Shown: in pieces, positions 25,154 through 33,972 of the stretch
Layout: each line of letters opens with the position of its first letter
Numbering within the stretch: position 1 is the stretch's first letter
DNA from: Aquipseudomonas alcaligenes
Lineage (GTDB): Bacteria > Pseudomonadota > Gammaproteobacteria > Pseudomonadales > Pseudomonadaceae
Direction of reading: 5' to 3'
Length of the DNA: 64,000 bases
NCBI RefSeq assembly: GCF_003205495.1
Contig: NZ_QJRX01000002.1
Location: 372,001-436,000, forward strand
The notes under the pieces: generated by a model
Told to the model about the DNA's origin: nothing
Database searches by the model: none
Seen by the model: only the letters and a program-made list of their open reading frames with translations
Made by a program: the position numbers and the translations under genes

Positions 25154-26052
25154 GACGGGCGCGCCTGGCCTGCGGGCTGCGTGCTGGCCAGCGCGCTGCG
25201 CTGCGGGCGAAACACCAGCAGCAGGCCCAGCACAATGGCCGCCATGCCCACCAGGCTCAGGCCGCTCATGGCGTTGCCGAGGAACAGGTAGTCCATCGCC
25301 GCCGTCACCCCTGGCACCAGGTAGAACAGGCTGGTGACGTTGACCAGGTTGCCGGCGCGGATCAGCCGGTACAGCAGCAGCTGCGCCACCACCGAGATGA
25401 CGAGGCCCAGCCACAGCAGCGGCACCAGGAAGTCCAGCGACCAGTCCACCGTGAAGCGTTGGAACGGCAGGAACAGCCCGCACAGCAGCAGGCTGACCCC
25501 GTACTGCAGCGGCAGTGCCTGCAGCGGCGACTGGCTCAGGCCCTTCTGGGCGATGGCGCCGAGGGTCATGCACAGCAGCGCGCCGAGGGCGTAGCCGGTG
25601 CCGGCCACGGAGAAGCGCGCCAGGCCGATGCTCTGCCACACCACCAGCACCAGGCCGAGCAGGGCCAGCGCCAGGCCGGCCAGGCGCAGGGCGGCGAAGC
25701 GCCGTTCCAGCAGCATCAGGGTGAGAATCGGCTGCACGCCGAGCAGGGTCGCCAGCACCCCGGGGGTAATGCCCTGGTCCAGCGCCAGCAGGTAGCAGAT
25801 CGAGTAGCCGCCGACCATCAGCAGGCCGGTGCCGGCCGTGCGCAGGCGCTGGCCGCGTGCCGGCAGCCAGCTGCGGGCGAGGGCGCCGACCAGCAGCAGG
25901 ACGCCGAGGGCGAGGATGAAGCGCAGGGTCAGGAAGGCGAAGGCCGAGGCGTGGTCCAGGCCCAGGCGGGAGAAGATCGCGCCGCTGCTCCAGAGCAGGA
26001 CGAACAGCGTGGTGGAGGCGCAGGCGCCCCAGAAGGTCTTGTCGAAACGCAT
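25150..26052 (-). CDS. EamA/DMT family transporter
   Basis: A 300-residue inner-membrane protein with ten helices in two EamA repeats (LDHASAFAFLTLRFILALGV near the start, PGVTAAMDYLFLGNAMS in the second half). It is probably an exporter; the substrate is unknown. A small ORF with clustered His and Pro codons lies 118 bases upstream on the same strand, under its own promoter, and may act as a leader. Convergent overlap of 4 bases with the GFA gene. Confidence 0.88.
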   Translation of the reverse strand: MRFDKTFWGACASTTLFVLLWSSGAIFSRLGLDHASAFAFLTLRFILALGVLLLVGALARSWLPARGQRLRTAGTGLLMVGGYSICYLLALDQGITPGVLATLLGVQPILTLMLLERRFAALRLAGLALALLGLVLVVWQSIGLARFSVAGTGYALGALLCMTLGAIAQKGLSQSPLQALPLQYGVSLLLCGLFLPFQRFTVDWSLDFLVPLLWLGLVISVVAQLLLYRLIRAGNLVNVTSLFYLVPGVTAAMDYLFLGNAMSGLSLVGMAAIVLGLLLVFRPQRSALASTQPAGQARPS

Positions 26053-26170
26053 GAAGAATCACCTGTCGAAGATGGCAACAGGCTCCGTCGCCCGAGCAGG
26101 CGCAGAGAGGACGGAACCGTGAAGGCTGGAGTGATCGGCCGTGGGCGGTGAACCGCGCGGCGGCAGACGA

Positions 26171-26290
26171 TCAGGCGCGCGGCGGCGGCGGTGGCGTGCC
26201 GGCGCGCAGGGCGACAGGTGGTGGCGCGCACGGGCGCTCGCCGCGGGCGGCGGCGAGGGCGGGGAGGTCGAGGTGCGCGTGGTGGTGCAT
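26171..26290 (-). CDS. Possible 39-residue leader peptide (His cluster, Pro run)
   Basis: The peptide starts MHHHAHLDLPALAAARGERP and ends with five prolines and RA. GAGGAAAT lies 7 bases before the ATG, and a promoter with good spacing lies 25 bases further up (26316-26344). Four His codons in the first six and a Pro5 run near the end are what a stalling or attenuation leader would carry. The gap to the DMT gene contains GGTTCCGTC / GACGGAGCC, able to form a hairpin. I cannot rule out chance coding in GC-rich DNA. Confidence 0.45.
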   Translation of the reverse strand: MHHHAHLDLPALAAARGERPCAPPPVALRAGTPPPPPRA

Positions 26291-26315
26291 GGGGGATTTC
26301 CTCAATGGCCTGCCG

Positions 26316-26344
26316 ACACTAAACCCGGCTGGCCATTCGGTCAA
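26316..26344 (-). promoter_or_regulatory. Possible sigma-70 promoter for the leader-DMT transcript
   Basis: On the minus strand TTGACC (26344-26339), 17-base spacer, then TAGTGT (26321-26316). The -35 matches 5 of 6; the -10 is weaker. It lies between the yebG stop and the leader ORF. Confidence 0.5.
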
Positions 26345-26349
26345 CTCCG

Positions 26350-26610
26350 TCAGTCCGCCTCGCCCTGGCCCAGCTCGGCCAGGGCCTCGGGCTGGTTCTT
26401 GAAGGCGCGGGCGAAGGTGTCGCGGTTCCTGGCCATGAAGATGCCCAGCTCTTCCACCTGCTCCTCGCTGAGCGAGGGCACCGCCTTGTGCAGGGCGGCG
26501 GACAGCGCTTCGGCCAGCTCCAGCATCTTGTCGTAACGATCGGCTTCGGCCTTATCCATGAACAGGCGCTCCGGATCGCGACTGCTGCGGTACACCACTT
26601 CGACGGCCAT
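26350..26610 (-). CDS. yebG: YebG, SOS-induced protein
   Basis: An 86-residue protein of the YebG family: MAVEVVYRSSRDPERLFMDK at the start and a helical body up to EEQVEELGIFMARNRDTF. YebG is a DNA-damage-inducible protein of unknown biochemical role. A perfect LexA box lies 30 bases upstream of the start, so SOS control is strongly supported. Confidence 0.93.
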   Translation of the reverse strand: MAVEVVYRSSRDPERLFMDKAEADRYDKMLELAEALSAALHKAVPSLSEEQVEELGIFMARNRDTFARAFKNQPEALAELGQGEAD

Positions 26611-26639
26611 TCATCACCTCATTCCCATATCTGGTTGAT

Positions 26640-26655
26640 CTGTATGTATATACAG
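26640..26655 (-). promoter_or_regulatory. LexA operator (SOS box) of yebG
   Basis: CTGTATGTATATACAG is a perfect match to CTGT-N8-ACAG with the alternating TA core typical of strong LexA sites. It lies 30 bases upstream of the yebG start. Confidence 0.95.
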
Positions 26656-26768
26656 TAATGATCTGTCCCCGGCCTGGCAAGTCCGCGAAGCTCGCCATGA
26701 GGCAGGACCTCAACCTGAATAGTCGGTGGAGTTGCGCCAGTCCAGTGCTGTTACCGGTGTGCGGCGTG

Positions 26769-27638
26769 CTAACGGGCCGCGCGCAGCAGCCCGGGCGCCG
26801 CGCCGAAGGCCTGGCGGAAGCGGTTGCTGAAGTGGCTGGCGCTGGCGAAGCCGCAGGCCAGGGCGATCTCACCGAGCGGCAGGGCACTGTGCAGCAGCAG
26901 CTCACGCGCCCGCAGCAGGCGCCGCTGCAGCACGTAGCGATGCGGCGGCAGGCCGAAGCTGGTGCTGAACATGCGCGCGAAGTGGTACTCCGACAGCGCC
27001 GCCAGCTGTGCCAGCTCGCCGAGTGCCAGCGGCTGGTCCAGGTGTTGCTCGATGTAGTCCACCAGGCGCCGGCGCAAGTGTGGCGCCAGGCCACCCTTGA
27101 GTTTCAGGCCCTGGCGCTGGCCGACCTGGGTCAGCAGCACATGGTCGATCATCGCGTGGGCCAGGCTGCTGGTCAGCAGGCGCTCGCCCGGCTCGTTCCA
27201 GTCCAGCGTCACCAGCTGGCGAAACTGCGCGGCCAGCTGCGGGTCTTCGAGGAAGGTGCTTTCGCGCAGCTGCAGCTCGCGCGGCTCGCGGTCGAGCAGG
27301 GCGACGGCGCTGGCGGCGAAGCGCTCGGGGCTGACATACAGGTGCGCCAGGCGGATGTCGCCGTTGATCACCCAGGATGACTCGTGTCCGGCCGGCAGCA
27401 CGCACAGCTTGTCCGGTGCGCCCTTGGCGCCGGGGCGCTCGCGGCGGAAGGTGCCGGTGCCGCCGGCCAGGTAGCAGGACAGGGTGTGGTGGCTGGGGCC
27501 CTGGTAGTCGCGGGCGTCGTGGTGGTTGCTCCACAGTGCCGCGGCCAGCTCGTCGCCCAGCTCGGCACCGCGCAGCAGGCGCGCATTGGGCGAGCTGCTG
27601 AGCGACTGGAATACCAGGTTGTGTTCGAGTGCGGCCAT
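26769..27638 (-). CDS. AraC-family transcriptional regulator
   Basis: A 289-residue regulator with an N-terminal cupin-like ligand domain (about 20-170) and a C-terminal AraC DNA-binding domain (about 185-289). Two helix-turn-helix motifs are visible: LGELAQLAALSEYHFARMFS and LGEIALACGFASASHFSNRF. ATG 27638 was chosen as the first ATG giving a normal AraC N-terminus; the ribosome site is weak. It is divergent from the DMT gene at 27783, which is its most likely target. Confidence 0.9.
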   Translation of the reverse strand: MAALEHNLVFQSLSSSPNARLLRGAELGDELAAALWSNHHDARDYQGPSHHTLSCYLAGGTGTFRRERPGAKGAPDKLCVLPAGHESSWVINGDIRLAHLYVSPERFAASAVALLDREPRELQLRESTFLEDPQLAAQFRQLVTLDWNEPGERLLTSSLAHAMIDHVLLTQVGQRQGLKLKGGLAPHLRRRLVDYIEQHLDQPLALGELAQLAALSEYHFARMFSTSFGLPPHRYVLQRRLLRARELLLHSALPLGEIALACGFASASHFSNRFRQAFGAAPGLLRAAR

Positions 27639-27782
27639 GGAGCGGACATCGACTGAAGGGGATGGCTGCCATCCTACTCCTGCGGTAGTGGCCTGCCAGG
27701 GGGTGGCCGCAGATAAGCGCAAGTTTGTGCAAGCGCGCGGGCGTGGCCGGGGCGGAGACTGGGCGGGTCAAGGAGCCCTGCC

Positions 27783-28682
27783 ATGAACCTGTCGCTTTAC
27801 CTGCTCACTGTCCTGATCTGGGGCACCACCTGGATCGCCCTCAAGCTGCAACTGGGCGAGGTGGCCATCCCGTTGTCGATCGCCTACCGCTTCAGCCTGG
27901 CCGCCGCCGTGCTGTTCGCCATCCTCCTGCTCAGCCGCCGTCTGCAGCCGCTCGACCGGCGCGGCCAGCTGCTGTGCCTGGCGCAGGGCCTGTGCCTGTT
28001 CTGCCTCAACTTCATGTGCTTCTACACGGCCAGCCAGTGGATCCCCAGCGGCCTGGTGGCGGTGATCTTCTCCACCGCCACGCTGTGGAACGCGCTCAAT
28101 GCCCGCGTCTTCATGGGGCGGCGGATCGCCGCCAACGTGCTGGCCGGCGGCGCGCTGGGACTGATGGGCCTTGGACTGCTGTTCTGGCCTGAGCTTTCGC
28201 ACCACGAGGCCAGTCGCGAGACCTTGCTGGGCATCGGCCTGGCGGTACTGGGCACCCTGTGCTTCTCCGCCGGCAACCTGCTCTCCAGCCTGCAGCAGCA
28301 GGCCGGGCTCAAGCCACTGACCACCAACGCCTGGGGCATGTTCTACGGCGCCTTGCTGCTGCTGGCGTACTGCCTGGTCAGCGGTGTGCCGTTCACGTTC
28401 GAGGCCAATACGCGCTACATCGGCTCGCTGCTGTACCTGGCGATTCCCGGCTCGGTGATCGGCTTCACCGCCTACTTGACCCTGGTCGGGCGTATGGGGC
28501 CGGAGCGCGCGGCCTACTGTACCGTGCTGTTCCCGGTGGTGGCGCTGAACATCTCGGTGTTCGTCGAGGGCTACCAGTGGACGCTGCCGGCGCTGCTCGG
28601 CCTGGGCCTGGTGATGCTCGGCAACGTGCTGGTGTTCCGCCAGCCCCGCCCGACCGCACCGGTGCAGGCGCAGCGGGCCTAG
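27783..28682 (+). CDS. EamA/DMT family transporter
   Basis: A 299-residue inner-membrane protein with ten helices in two EamA repeats (IWGTTWIALKLQLGEVAIPL at the start; LTLVGRMGPERAAYCTVLFP in the second half, typical of the family). AAGGAG precedes ATG 27783. It is divergent from an AraC regulator, so it is probably induced by a small molecule, perhaps its own substrate. Its stop overlaps the convergent phosphoesterase gene by 4 bases. Confidence 0.9.
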   Translation: MNLSLYLLTVLIWGTTWIALKLQLGEVAIPLSIAYRFSLAAAVLFAILLLSRRLQPLDRRGQLLCLAQGLCLFCLNFMCFYTASQWIPSGLVAVIFSTATLWNALNARVFMGRRIAANVLAGGALGLMGLGLLFWPELSHHEASRETLLGIGLAVLGTLCFSAGNLLSSLQQQAGLKPLTTNAWGMFYGALLLLAYCLVSGVPFTFEANTRYIGSLLYLAIPGSVIGFTAYLTLVGRMGPERAAYCTVLFPVVALNISVFVEGYQWTLPALLGLGLVMLGNVLVFRQPRPTAPVQAQRA

Positions 28683-29314
28683 CCCGCCAGGCGTACCCGC
28701 GCTTCCAGGCGCAGTGCCCCCTGCGTCTCGGCGGCGGCGTAGCTGAGCAGCTGCAGCTCGCGCACCGGCAGCGCCAGCGGCGGGCAGTCATGCAGCGGGC
28801 GGGTGTGCTCGAGCCAGGTCTGGCGTGCGATAGCCTGGCGGTAAAGGCCGGCAGTCAGGTGCGGCACATAGGGCGCCTGACGGACCTCTTTCGAGTGCTT
28901 GGCCAGCTCGCCGCGCAGATGCTCGAGCCGGCCGCTGTCGTGTACCGCCAGGAAGGCCGCACTGGCGAAGCTGTCGAGTCCGCCGATGTGCAGTGCGAAT
29001 GGCGCCATGCTCAGCTTTTCGAGGGCGCGGCGTTGGGTCTCCAGCACGGCCGGGGTGATGTCGTCGTCCAGCTGCGCTGTGGCGGTGGCGAAACCACAGA
29101 CGAACAGCGTGACATGCGCCTGGCGTGCGCCCGGTGGATGCAGCCAATCGCCCAGCAGTGCTCGCACCGCCTGCAGGCGCTGCAGCACGGCCGGGCAGTC
29201 CACCGCAATCGACCATAGCCAGTAGCGCTCGCGCCCCAGGTGCCATTCGGGGTGGTCACGCAGGACGCAGGGCAGGGTGGCCGCCGGGGCGTCTTGTCGG
29301 TCCAGCAGGCGCAT
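28679..29314 (-). CDS. 2H phosphoesterase (2'-5' RNA ligase/LigT-like)
   Basis: A 211-residue protein carrying the two HxT motifs of the 2H superfamily: H67-V-T69 (AHVTLFVCG) and H152-L-T154 (PHLTAGLYR). Members open cyclic phosphates or 2'-5' linkages in RNA or nucleotides; the natural substrate here is unknown. ATG 29314 starts 2 bases after the stop of the membrane-protein gene at 29317, so they are co-transcribed with the SDR upstream. Confidence 0.85.
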   Translation of the reverse strand: MRLLDRQDAPAATLPCVLRDHPEWHLGRERYWLWSIAVDCPAVLQRLQAVRALLGDWLHPPGARQAHVTLFVCGFATATAQLDDDITPAVLETQRRALEKLSMAPFALHIGGLDSFASAAFLAVHDSGRLEHLRGELAKHSKEVRQAPYVPHLTAGLYRQAIARQTWLEHTRPLHDCPPLALPVRELQLLSYAAAETQGALRLEARVRLAG

Positions 29315-29316
29315 GC

Positions 29317-29685
29317 TTAGTCGTGTCGACCGAGATGCAGCACCAGCGCCAGGATCAGCGGGTAGCTCAGGTAGTGCAGGACGAACAGCAGCTGGCCCAT
29401 GTGGCCCGGCTCGTCCTTCAGCCACATCAGGCCCCAGATCAGCAGGTACAGCAGGCCGAGCGCCAGGCCGTACAGGGCGACCAGTGCCCAGCGCTGGCCC
29501 GTGGCGGGTGGGTGACCTTCCAGGCGGGTGAAGCACCAGCGCAGGCTGAAGGCGACCAGGCTGGCGGCGATCAGGGTGGCGGGCAGGCCACCGATCTTCA
29601 GCGGCACGCGCAGCAGCAGGTTGCAGACGAAGACCGCGGCCACCGCGCCGAGCACGTAGTAATGGAGCGCGAAGCGTGCAGTCAT
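29317..29685 (-). CDS. Small conserved membrane protein
   Basis: A 122-residue protein with four predicted membrane helices (about 7-27, 31-49, 65-87 and 95-118). It has no recognisable domain. It lies 6 bases after the SDR gene and 2 bases before the 2H phosphoesterase gene on the same strand, so the three form an operon. The function is unknown. Confidence 0.78.
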   Translation of the reverse strand: MTARFALHYYVLGAVAAVFVCNLLLRVPLKIGGLPATLIAASLVAFSLRWCFTRLEGHPPATGQRWALVALYGLALGLLYLLIWGLMWLKDEPGHMGQLLFVLHYLSYPLILALVLHLGRHD

Positions 29686-29691
29686 GGCCGC

Positions 29692-30525
29692 TCAGTCCAG
29701 CTGGCGGTCGAGGCCGAAACGCTTCATCAGCACCAGATCCAGCAGCCGAGTGGGAATCCAGCGGGCCAGCAGCGGCATGCTGCGGCAGCCGTTGCCGATG
29801 CGCAGCAGGGCCGGGCGCCGCGGCCTGGCGACTGCGGCCAGGAGGGTGGCGGCGAATGCCTGTGCCGAGGTGGGATGGTCCTGCGAGGCGCGGGCGCGGT
29901 CGCGGATGCCCTCGCGCAGCGGCCACCAGGGCGAGTCCTCGCGGATCAGTTGTTCGGCCTGGGCGCTGGCATTGGCGCCGAAGCTGGAGGCGATCGCCCC
30001 CGGCTGTACTTCCATCACCTGCACGGCGAAGGGCGCCAGTTCCAGGCGCAGGGCGTCGGACAGGGCATGTACCGCCGCCTTGGAGGCGCAATAGGCGCCG
30101 GCGAAGGGGGTGACCAGCACGCCGGAGACGCTGCCGATATTGACCACCAGGCCGCGGCTGGCGCGCAGCAGCGGGAAGCAGGCGCGGGTCAGCTCGACCA
30201 GGCTGAACACGTTGGTCTCGAATTGCTGGCGCATGGCTGCGGCGCCGCCGTCCAGCAGCGGGCCCATGGCACCGTAGCCGGCGTTGTTGACCAGTACGTC
30301 GAGGCGCCCGGCCTCGGCCTTGATCCGGGCCTGGGCGCGGGCGATGTCTTCGGCGTCGTTGACGTCGAGCTTAACCGCGGTGAAGCCGGCGGCATTCAGC
30401 GCCTCGAGGTCGGCGCCCTTGCGCGCGGCGGCGAACACCCGGTAGCCGGCGCCCTTGAAGGCATCGGCCAGGGCGCGGCCGATGCCGCTGGAGCAACCGG
30501 TGATCAGGACGACGGGTTGGGTCAT
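29692..30525 (-). CDS. Short-chain dehydrogenase/reductase
   Basis: A 277-residue classical SDR. The cofactor motif TGCSSGIG is at 9-16, NNAG at about 84-87, catalytic Ser in GSVSG, and Tyr/Lys in YCASK at about 150-154. The sequence KLDVNDAEDIARA suggests NADP or NAD binding without a firm choice. The substrate is unknown. It is first gene of a three-gene minus-strand operon. AAGGAACG precedes the start. Confidence 0.9.
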   Translation of the reverse strand: MTQPVVLITGCSSGIGRALADAFKGAGYRVFAAARKGADLEALNAAGFTAVKLDVNDAEDIARAQARIKAEAGRLDVLVNNAGYGAMGPLLDGGAAAMRQQFETNVFSLVELTRACFPLLRASRGLVVNIGSVSGVLVTPFAGAYCASKAAVHALSDALRLELAPFAVQVMEVQPGAIASSFGANASAQAEQLIREDSPWWPLREGIRDRARASQDHPTSAQAFAATLLAAVARPRRPALLRIGNGCRSMPLLARWIPTRLLDLVLMKRFGLDRQLD

Positions 30526-30596
30526 GGGCGTTCCTTGTCTGGCGCGTGAAGGAGAGTGCCGATCATAACCAGTCGCGGCGCCGGCGTGCCGGCTGA

Positions 30597-31376
30597 TCAG
30601 TCTTCTGAATGATCGCGCAGGAACACCAGGCTGTCCGGCTTCGACTGTTCGGCACTGTAGCGGTAGCCCTGGTAGTCGAAGGCCTTGAGCTGCTCCGGGT
30701 CGCGGATGCGCTGCTTGATCACGTAGCGCGCCATCAGGCCGCGGGCCTTCTTGGCGTAGAAGCTGATGATCTTGTACTGGCCGTTCTTCAGGTCCTTGAA
30801 CTCGGTGTCGATGACCCGGGCGTTCAGGGCCTTGCGCTTGACCGCGCCGAAGTATTCGTTGGAGGCCAGGTTGAGCAGGATGTCGTCGCCCTGGGCGGCC
30901 AGCGCCTCGTTCAGCCAGGCGCTGATGCGTTCGCCCCAGAACTCGTAGAGGTTGTTGCCGCGGGCGTTGGCCAGCTTGGTGCCCATCTCCAGGCGATAGG
31001 GCTGCATCAGGTCCAGCGGGCGCAGCACGCCATACAGGCCGGAGAGCATGCGCAGGTGTGCCTGGGCGAAGTCGAAGTCGTCCTCGGAAAAATCCTCGGC
31101 GGCCAGGCCGGTGTAGACGTCACCCTTGAATGCCAGCAGTGCCTGCTTGGCGTTGGCCGGGGTGAAGTCCGGGTGCCAGCTGCCGTAGCGCGCCACGTTG
31201 AGGGCAGCGAGCTTGTCCGACAGGTGCATCAGTTCGCCGACCTGCTGCGGGCTCATCTGGCGCAGCTGGCCGATCAGCTCCTGGGCGTGATCCAGGTGCT
31301 GCGGTTGGGTAAAGCGCGCGGTGGCCGGCGGGGTGTCGTAGTCCAGGGTCTTGGCGGGGGAAATCACCAACAGCAT
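30597..31376 (-). CDS. yaaA: Peroxide stress protein YaaA
   Basis: A 259-residue protein of the YaaA/DUF328 family, length as usual. [16 protein letters not shown] at the start, [20 protein letters not shown] in the middle and [14 protein letters not shown] near the end are family signatures. In E. coli YaaA lowers free iron during H2O2 stress and binds DNA. It is single and divergent from the TPR gene. Confidence 0.95.
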   Translation of the reverse strand: MLLVISPAKTLDYDTPPATARFTQPQHLDHAQELIGQLRQMSPQQVGELMHLSDKLAALNVARYGSWHPDFTPANAKQALLAFKGDVYTGLAAEDFSEDDFDFAQAHLRMLSGLYGVLRPLDLMQPYRLEMGTKLANARGNNLYEFWGERISAWLNEALAAQGDDILLNLASNEYFGAVKRKALNARVIDTEFKDLKNGQYKIISFYAKKARGLMARYVIKQRIRDPEQLKAFDYQGYRYSAEQSKPDSLVFLRDHSED

Positions 31377-31538
31377 CGAATGGTCTCCAGAAAGCGTGGC
31401 GCGATTCTAGGCCGGATGGCGAACCCGGCTCCAGCTATCGGAGCGATTGATCACAGACGGCGACGATCGGTGCGGCTATAGTTCGCCGCGCGCGCCACCG
31501 GCGCGTCACCCAAACATCACTCTGACAAGGAGGTCGCA

Positions 31539-32717
31539 GTGAGAATCCTCGCGCGCGCCGTTGCCCCTCTGCTGTTCGCTTGCACCATGCTCTCGGCCCA
31601 GGCCGAACAACTCTCCATCGATGTGCTGAGTGCCGTGGTCAAGGACCAGCGCATCGCCGACGCCGAAGTGCTGGTGCAGAAGAATGGCGCCCAGACCGCC
31701 GTGGGCCGCACCGACGGCAATGGCCGGGTCAATCTCGGCACCGGCTTCGCCGACGACGGCGCCAGCCTGCTGATCATCAAGAAGCCCGGTTACTCCAACC
31801 TGGTAGCCAAGTGCCCGTGCCAGGGCATGACCTATGCCATCAGCCCGGTCATGGAGAGTCTCGACGGCCTGCGCGTGGTGCTGAGCTGGAGCGCCACGCC
31901 GAGCGACCTGGATTCCCATATCGCCTATCCCGACAACCACATCTACTTCGACGCCAAGCAGGGTGACGAGGCCCATCTCGACGTCGACGACACCGACAGC
32001 TACGGCCCGGAGACCATCACCCTGCGCAAGAAGCGCTTCGGCGAGACCTACGTCTATGCCGTACGCGACTTCAGCAACAATTCCGCCCCGGCATCCTCGG
32101 CCCTGAGCCATAGCCAGGCCAAGGTGTTCGTCTACATCGGCCAGTCGCTGGTGCGTACCTACTACGTGCCGAGGGATCAGGTGGGCAACCTGTGGACGGT
32201 GTTCCGCATCACCGGCAGTGGCGAGATCCAGGACATCAATCGCCTGGAAAGCACCGTGGCGGAAAGTGGCACCATCGGCGGCCTGCTGCGTCCCCTGCAG
32301 GACGATGCGCAGAGCGTTGCCAGCCTGCCGGTCGTGCCCCAGGCCCAGGGCGATGCCAAGGCGCTCAACCAGCAGGGCGAGGCGGCCTACCACGCCGGCC
32401 AGCTGGACCAGGCCATCGACCTCTACCGCCAGGCCATCGAGATCGATGGCAACTACGGCCAGGCCTACAGCAACCTGGGCCTGGCCTACCAGAAGGCCGG
32501 GCGCACCGCGGAGGCCATCTGGGCCAACCGCAAGGCCATCGCCCTGGCCCACGGCGGCAGTGCCGCCACCGTGCGCGCCAGCTCCTACTACAACATCGCG
32601 CGCATCTACGAGAGCGCCCGCCAGTACGACGACGCCCTGCGTCACTACCAACTGGCCAGGGAACAGAAGGCCAACCCGGTATACGACAAGGCCATCCAGC
32701 GCGTGCAGGCGCTGTAA
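31539..32717 (+). CDS. Secreted TPR protein with Ig-like and DUF2135-like regions
   Basis: A 392-residue exported protein. Signal peptide 1-23 (cleavage near AQA-EQ); a carboxypeptidase-regulatory-like beta segment (about 25-100, VSAVVKDQRIADAEVLVQKN-like); a DUF2135-like region (about 105-215: LSWSATPSDLDSHIAYPDNH); and three TPR repeats (about 275-390: LNQQGEAAYHAGQLDQAIDL). TPRs mediate protein contacts. The polysaccharide deacetylase gene follows after a hairpin, so a shared envelope role is possible. AAGGAGG precedes the start. Confidence 0.82.
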   Translation: MRILARAVAPLLFACTMLSAQAEQLSIDVLSAVVKDQRIADAEVLVQKNGAQTAVGRTDGNGRVNLGTGFADDGASLLIIKKPGYSNLVAKCPCQGMTYAISPVMESLDGLRVVLSWSATPSDLDSHIAYPDNHIYFDAKQGDEAHLDVDDTDSYGPETITLRKKRFGETYVYAVRDFSNNSAPASSALSHSQAKVFVYIGQSLVRTYYVPRDQVGNLWTVFRITGSGEIQDINRLESTVAESGTIGGLLRPLQDDAQSVASLPVVPQAQGDAKALNQQGEAAYHAGQLDQAIDLYRQAIEIDGNYGQAYSNLGLAYQKAGRTAEAIWANRKAIALAHGGSAATVRASSYYNIARIYESARQYDDALRHYQLAREQKANPVYDKAIQRVQAL

Positions 32718-32735
32718 ACGCATCTGCCGTGGTCG

Positions 32736-32757
32736 ACGCGCTCCTTCGGGGGCGCGT
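32736..32757 (+). terminator. Terminator-like hairpin
   Basis: ACGCGCTCC-TTCG-GGGCGCGT (one G-U pair) followed by TTTT. It lies between the TPR gene and the deacetylase gene and would reduce but not necessarily block read-through. Confidence 0.75.
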
Positions 32758-32778
32758 TTTCATTCAAGGAAGGAAAAG

Positions 32779-33906
32779 ATGCTGATCCGTTATCTGCCGC
32801 TGGTTCTGGCCCTGTTCGCGGGTGCCGTGCAGGCGGCCGGTCCCGCCCGTTTTGCCACCCTGGACCGCGCTACCTGGCCGGAGCCATTGCACAGCCAGGC
32901 CGCCTTCGACACCGCCTCGCGCGCGGAGATACTGACTTTCGCCCAAGTCCTGCAAGCCAGCGAGGGACTGGACGAGGGCGGCTGGTCTCGGCGCCTTGGG
33001 CTCAAGTCGGTCAACCTGCAGTCCGTGGTTCGGGTACGCGAGCGCTTCTGGCAGCGCCTGCTGGAGAACTATCGGCTGGCCAGTCGCGCCTGCGCGCCGG
33101 CCGTCGACTTCTGCCCGCCGGTGGTCGACCTAGCCGGGCTGCAGGAACAGTCTCGGCAGCTGGTGGTGGCGCGCGAGTCGCGCTACTTCGCCTGGGCCGA
33201 GGCCAGCCGCCATTTCCACCGCAACTACCTGAACGAGCAGATGCGCCTGGCCGCGCTGTTCCCGCGCATCAGCAGCGAGATCGAGCTGTTTTCCGCCCAG
33301 GAGCGCAACGGCGACGAGCTGGCCGACATGCAGTTCCTGCTGACCTTCGACGACGGTCCCAGTGTGCAGGGCGGCAGCAGTGACAGGCTGGCGGACTGGC
33401 TGCGCCAGCAGGGACTCAGTGCCACCTTCTACGTGCTCGGCGGCAACCTGCAGCAGCGCCTGCAGAAGACTTCCGCCGAGGCTGTGCGCCAGCTCTATGC
33501 CGGGCAGTGCGTGGCCTCGCATGGCTGGGCGCACAATTCCCACGCCAGCTGGAGCGACTGGCAGGACTCGGTGATCCGCACCCGTGAACTGCTGCAACAG
33601 AGCGTACCGGAGCTTTATGTGCCGCTGTTCCGCCCGCCCTACGGCCAGCGTCGCGCGGACAGCCAGGCCTTCTTCGCCGGCCAGGGGCTGCAGGTAGCGC
33701 TGTGGCAGATCGACTCGCAGGACTGGAGCGGCCAGGTCGGCGCCGAGGCCGCCGGGCAACGGGTGCTGACCCTGATGCTGCTGTGGCGACGCGGCGTGCT
33801 GCTGTTCCACGACATCCAGCGCAAGGCCGAGGGCGGTCTGCCCTGGCTGCTGCGCGCTACCGCCGGCGTACCACTGCAATGGCAGGATTGCCGGAGCTAT
33901 CGCTGA
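32779..33906 (+). CDS. Exported polysaccharide deacetylase (NodB fold)
   Basis: A 375-residue protein with a signal peptide (1-21), an N-terminal helical region (about 25-195), and a NodB homology domain (about 195-360). Metal and catalytic motifs are visible: TFDDGPS, SHGWAHNSH (HxxxH type), FRPPYGQR and LFHDIQ. It should remove acetyl groups from a polysaccharide or peptidoglycan in the periplasm. The unusual N-terminal helical domain gives no clue. ATG 32779 follows AAGGAAGGAAA. Confidence 0.88.
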   Translation: MLIRYLPLVLALFAGAVQAAGPARFATLDRATWPEPLHSQAAFDTASRAEILTFAQVLQASEGLDEGGWSRRLGLKSVNLQSVVRVRERFWQRLLENYRLASRACAPAVDFCPPVVDLAGLQEQSRQLVVARESRYFAWAEASRHFHRNYLNEQMRLAALFPRISSEIELFSAQERNGDELADMQFLLTFDDGPSVQGGSSDRLADWLRQQGLSATFYVLGGNLQQRLQKTSAEAVRQLYAGQCVASHGWAHNSHASWSDWQDSVIRTRELLQQSVPELYVPLFRPPYGQRRADSQAFFAGQGLQVALWQIDSQDWSGQVGAEAAGQRVLTLMLLWRRGVLLFHDIQRKAEGGLPWLLRATAGVPLQWQDCRSYR

Positions 33907-33972
33907 GCCGGGCTTGACCTTCTCCTCGTGGCAAGGTGCAAGCTGTCAGGCCTGCTTCCGGGAGAAACTGCC

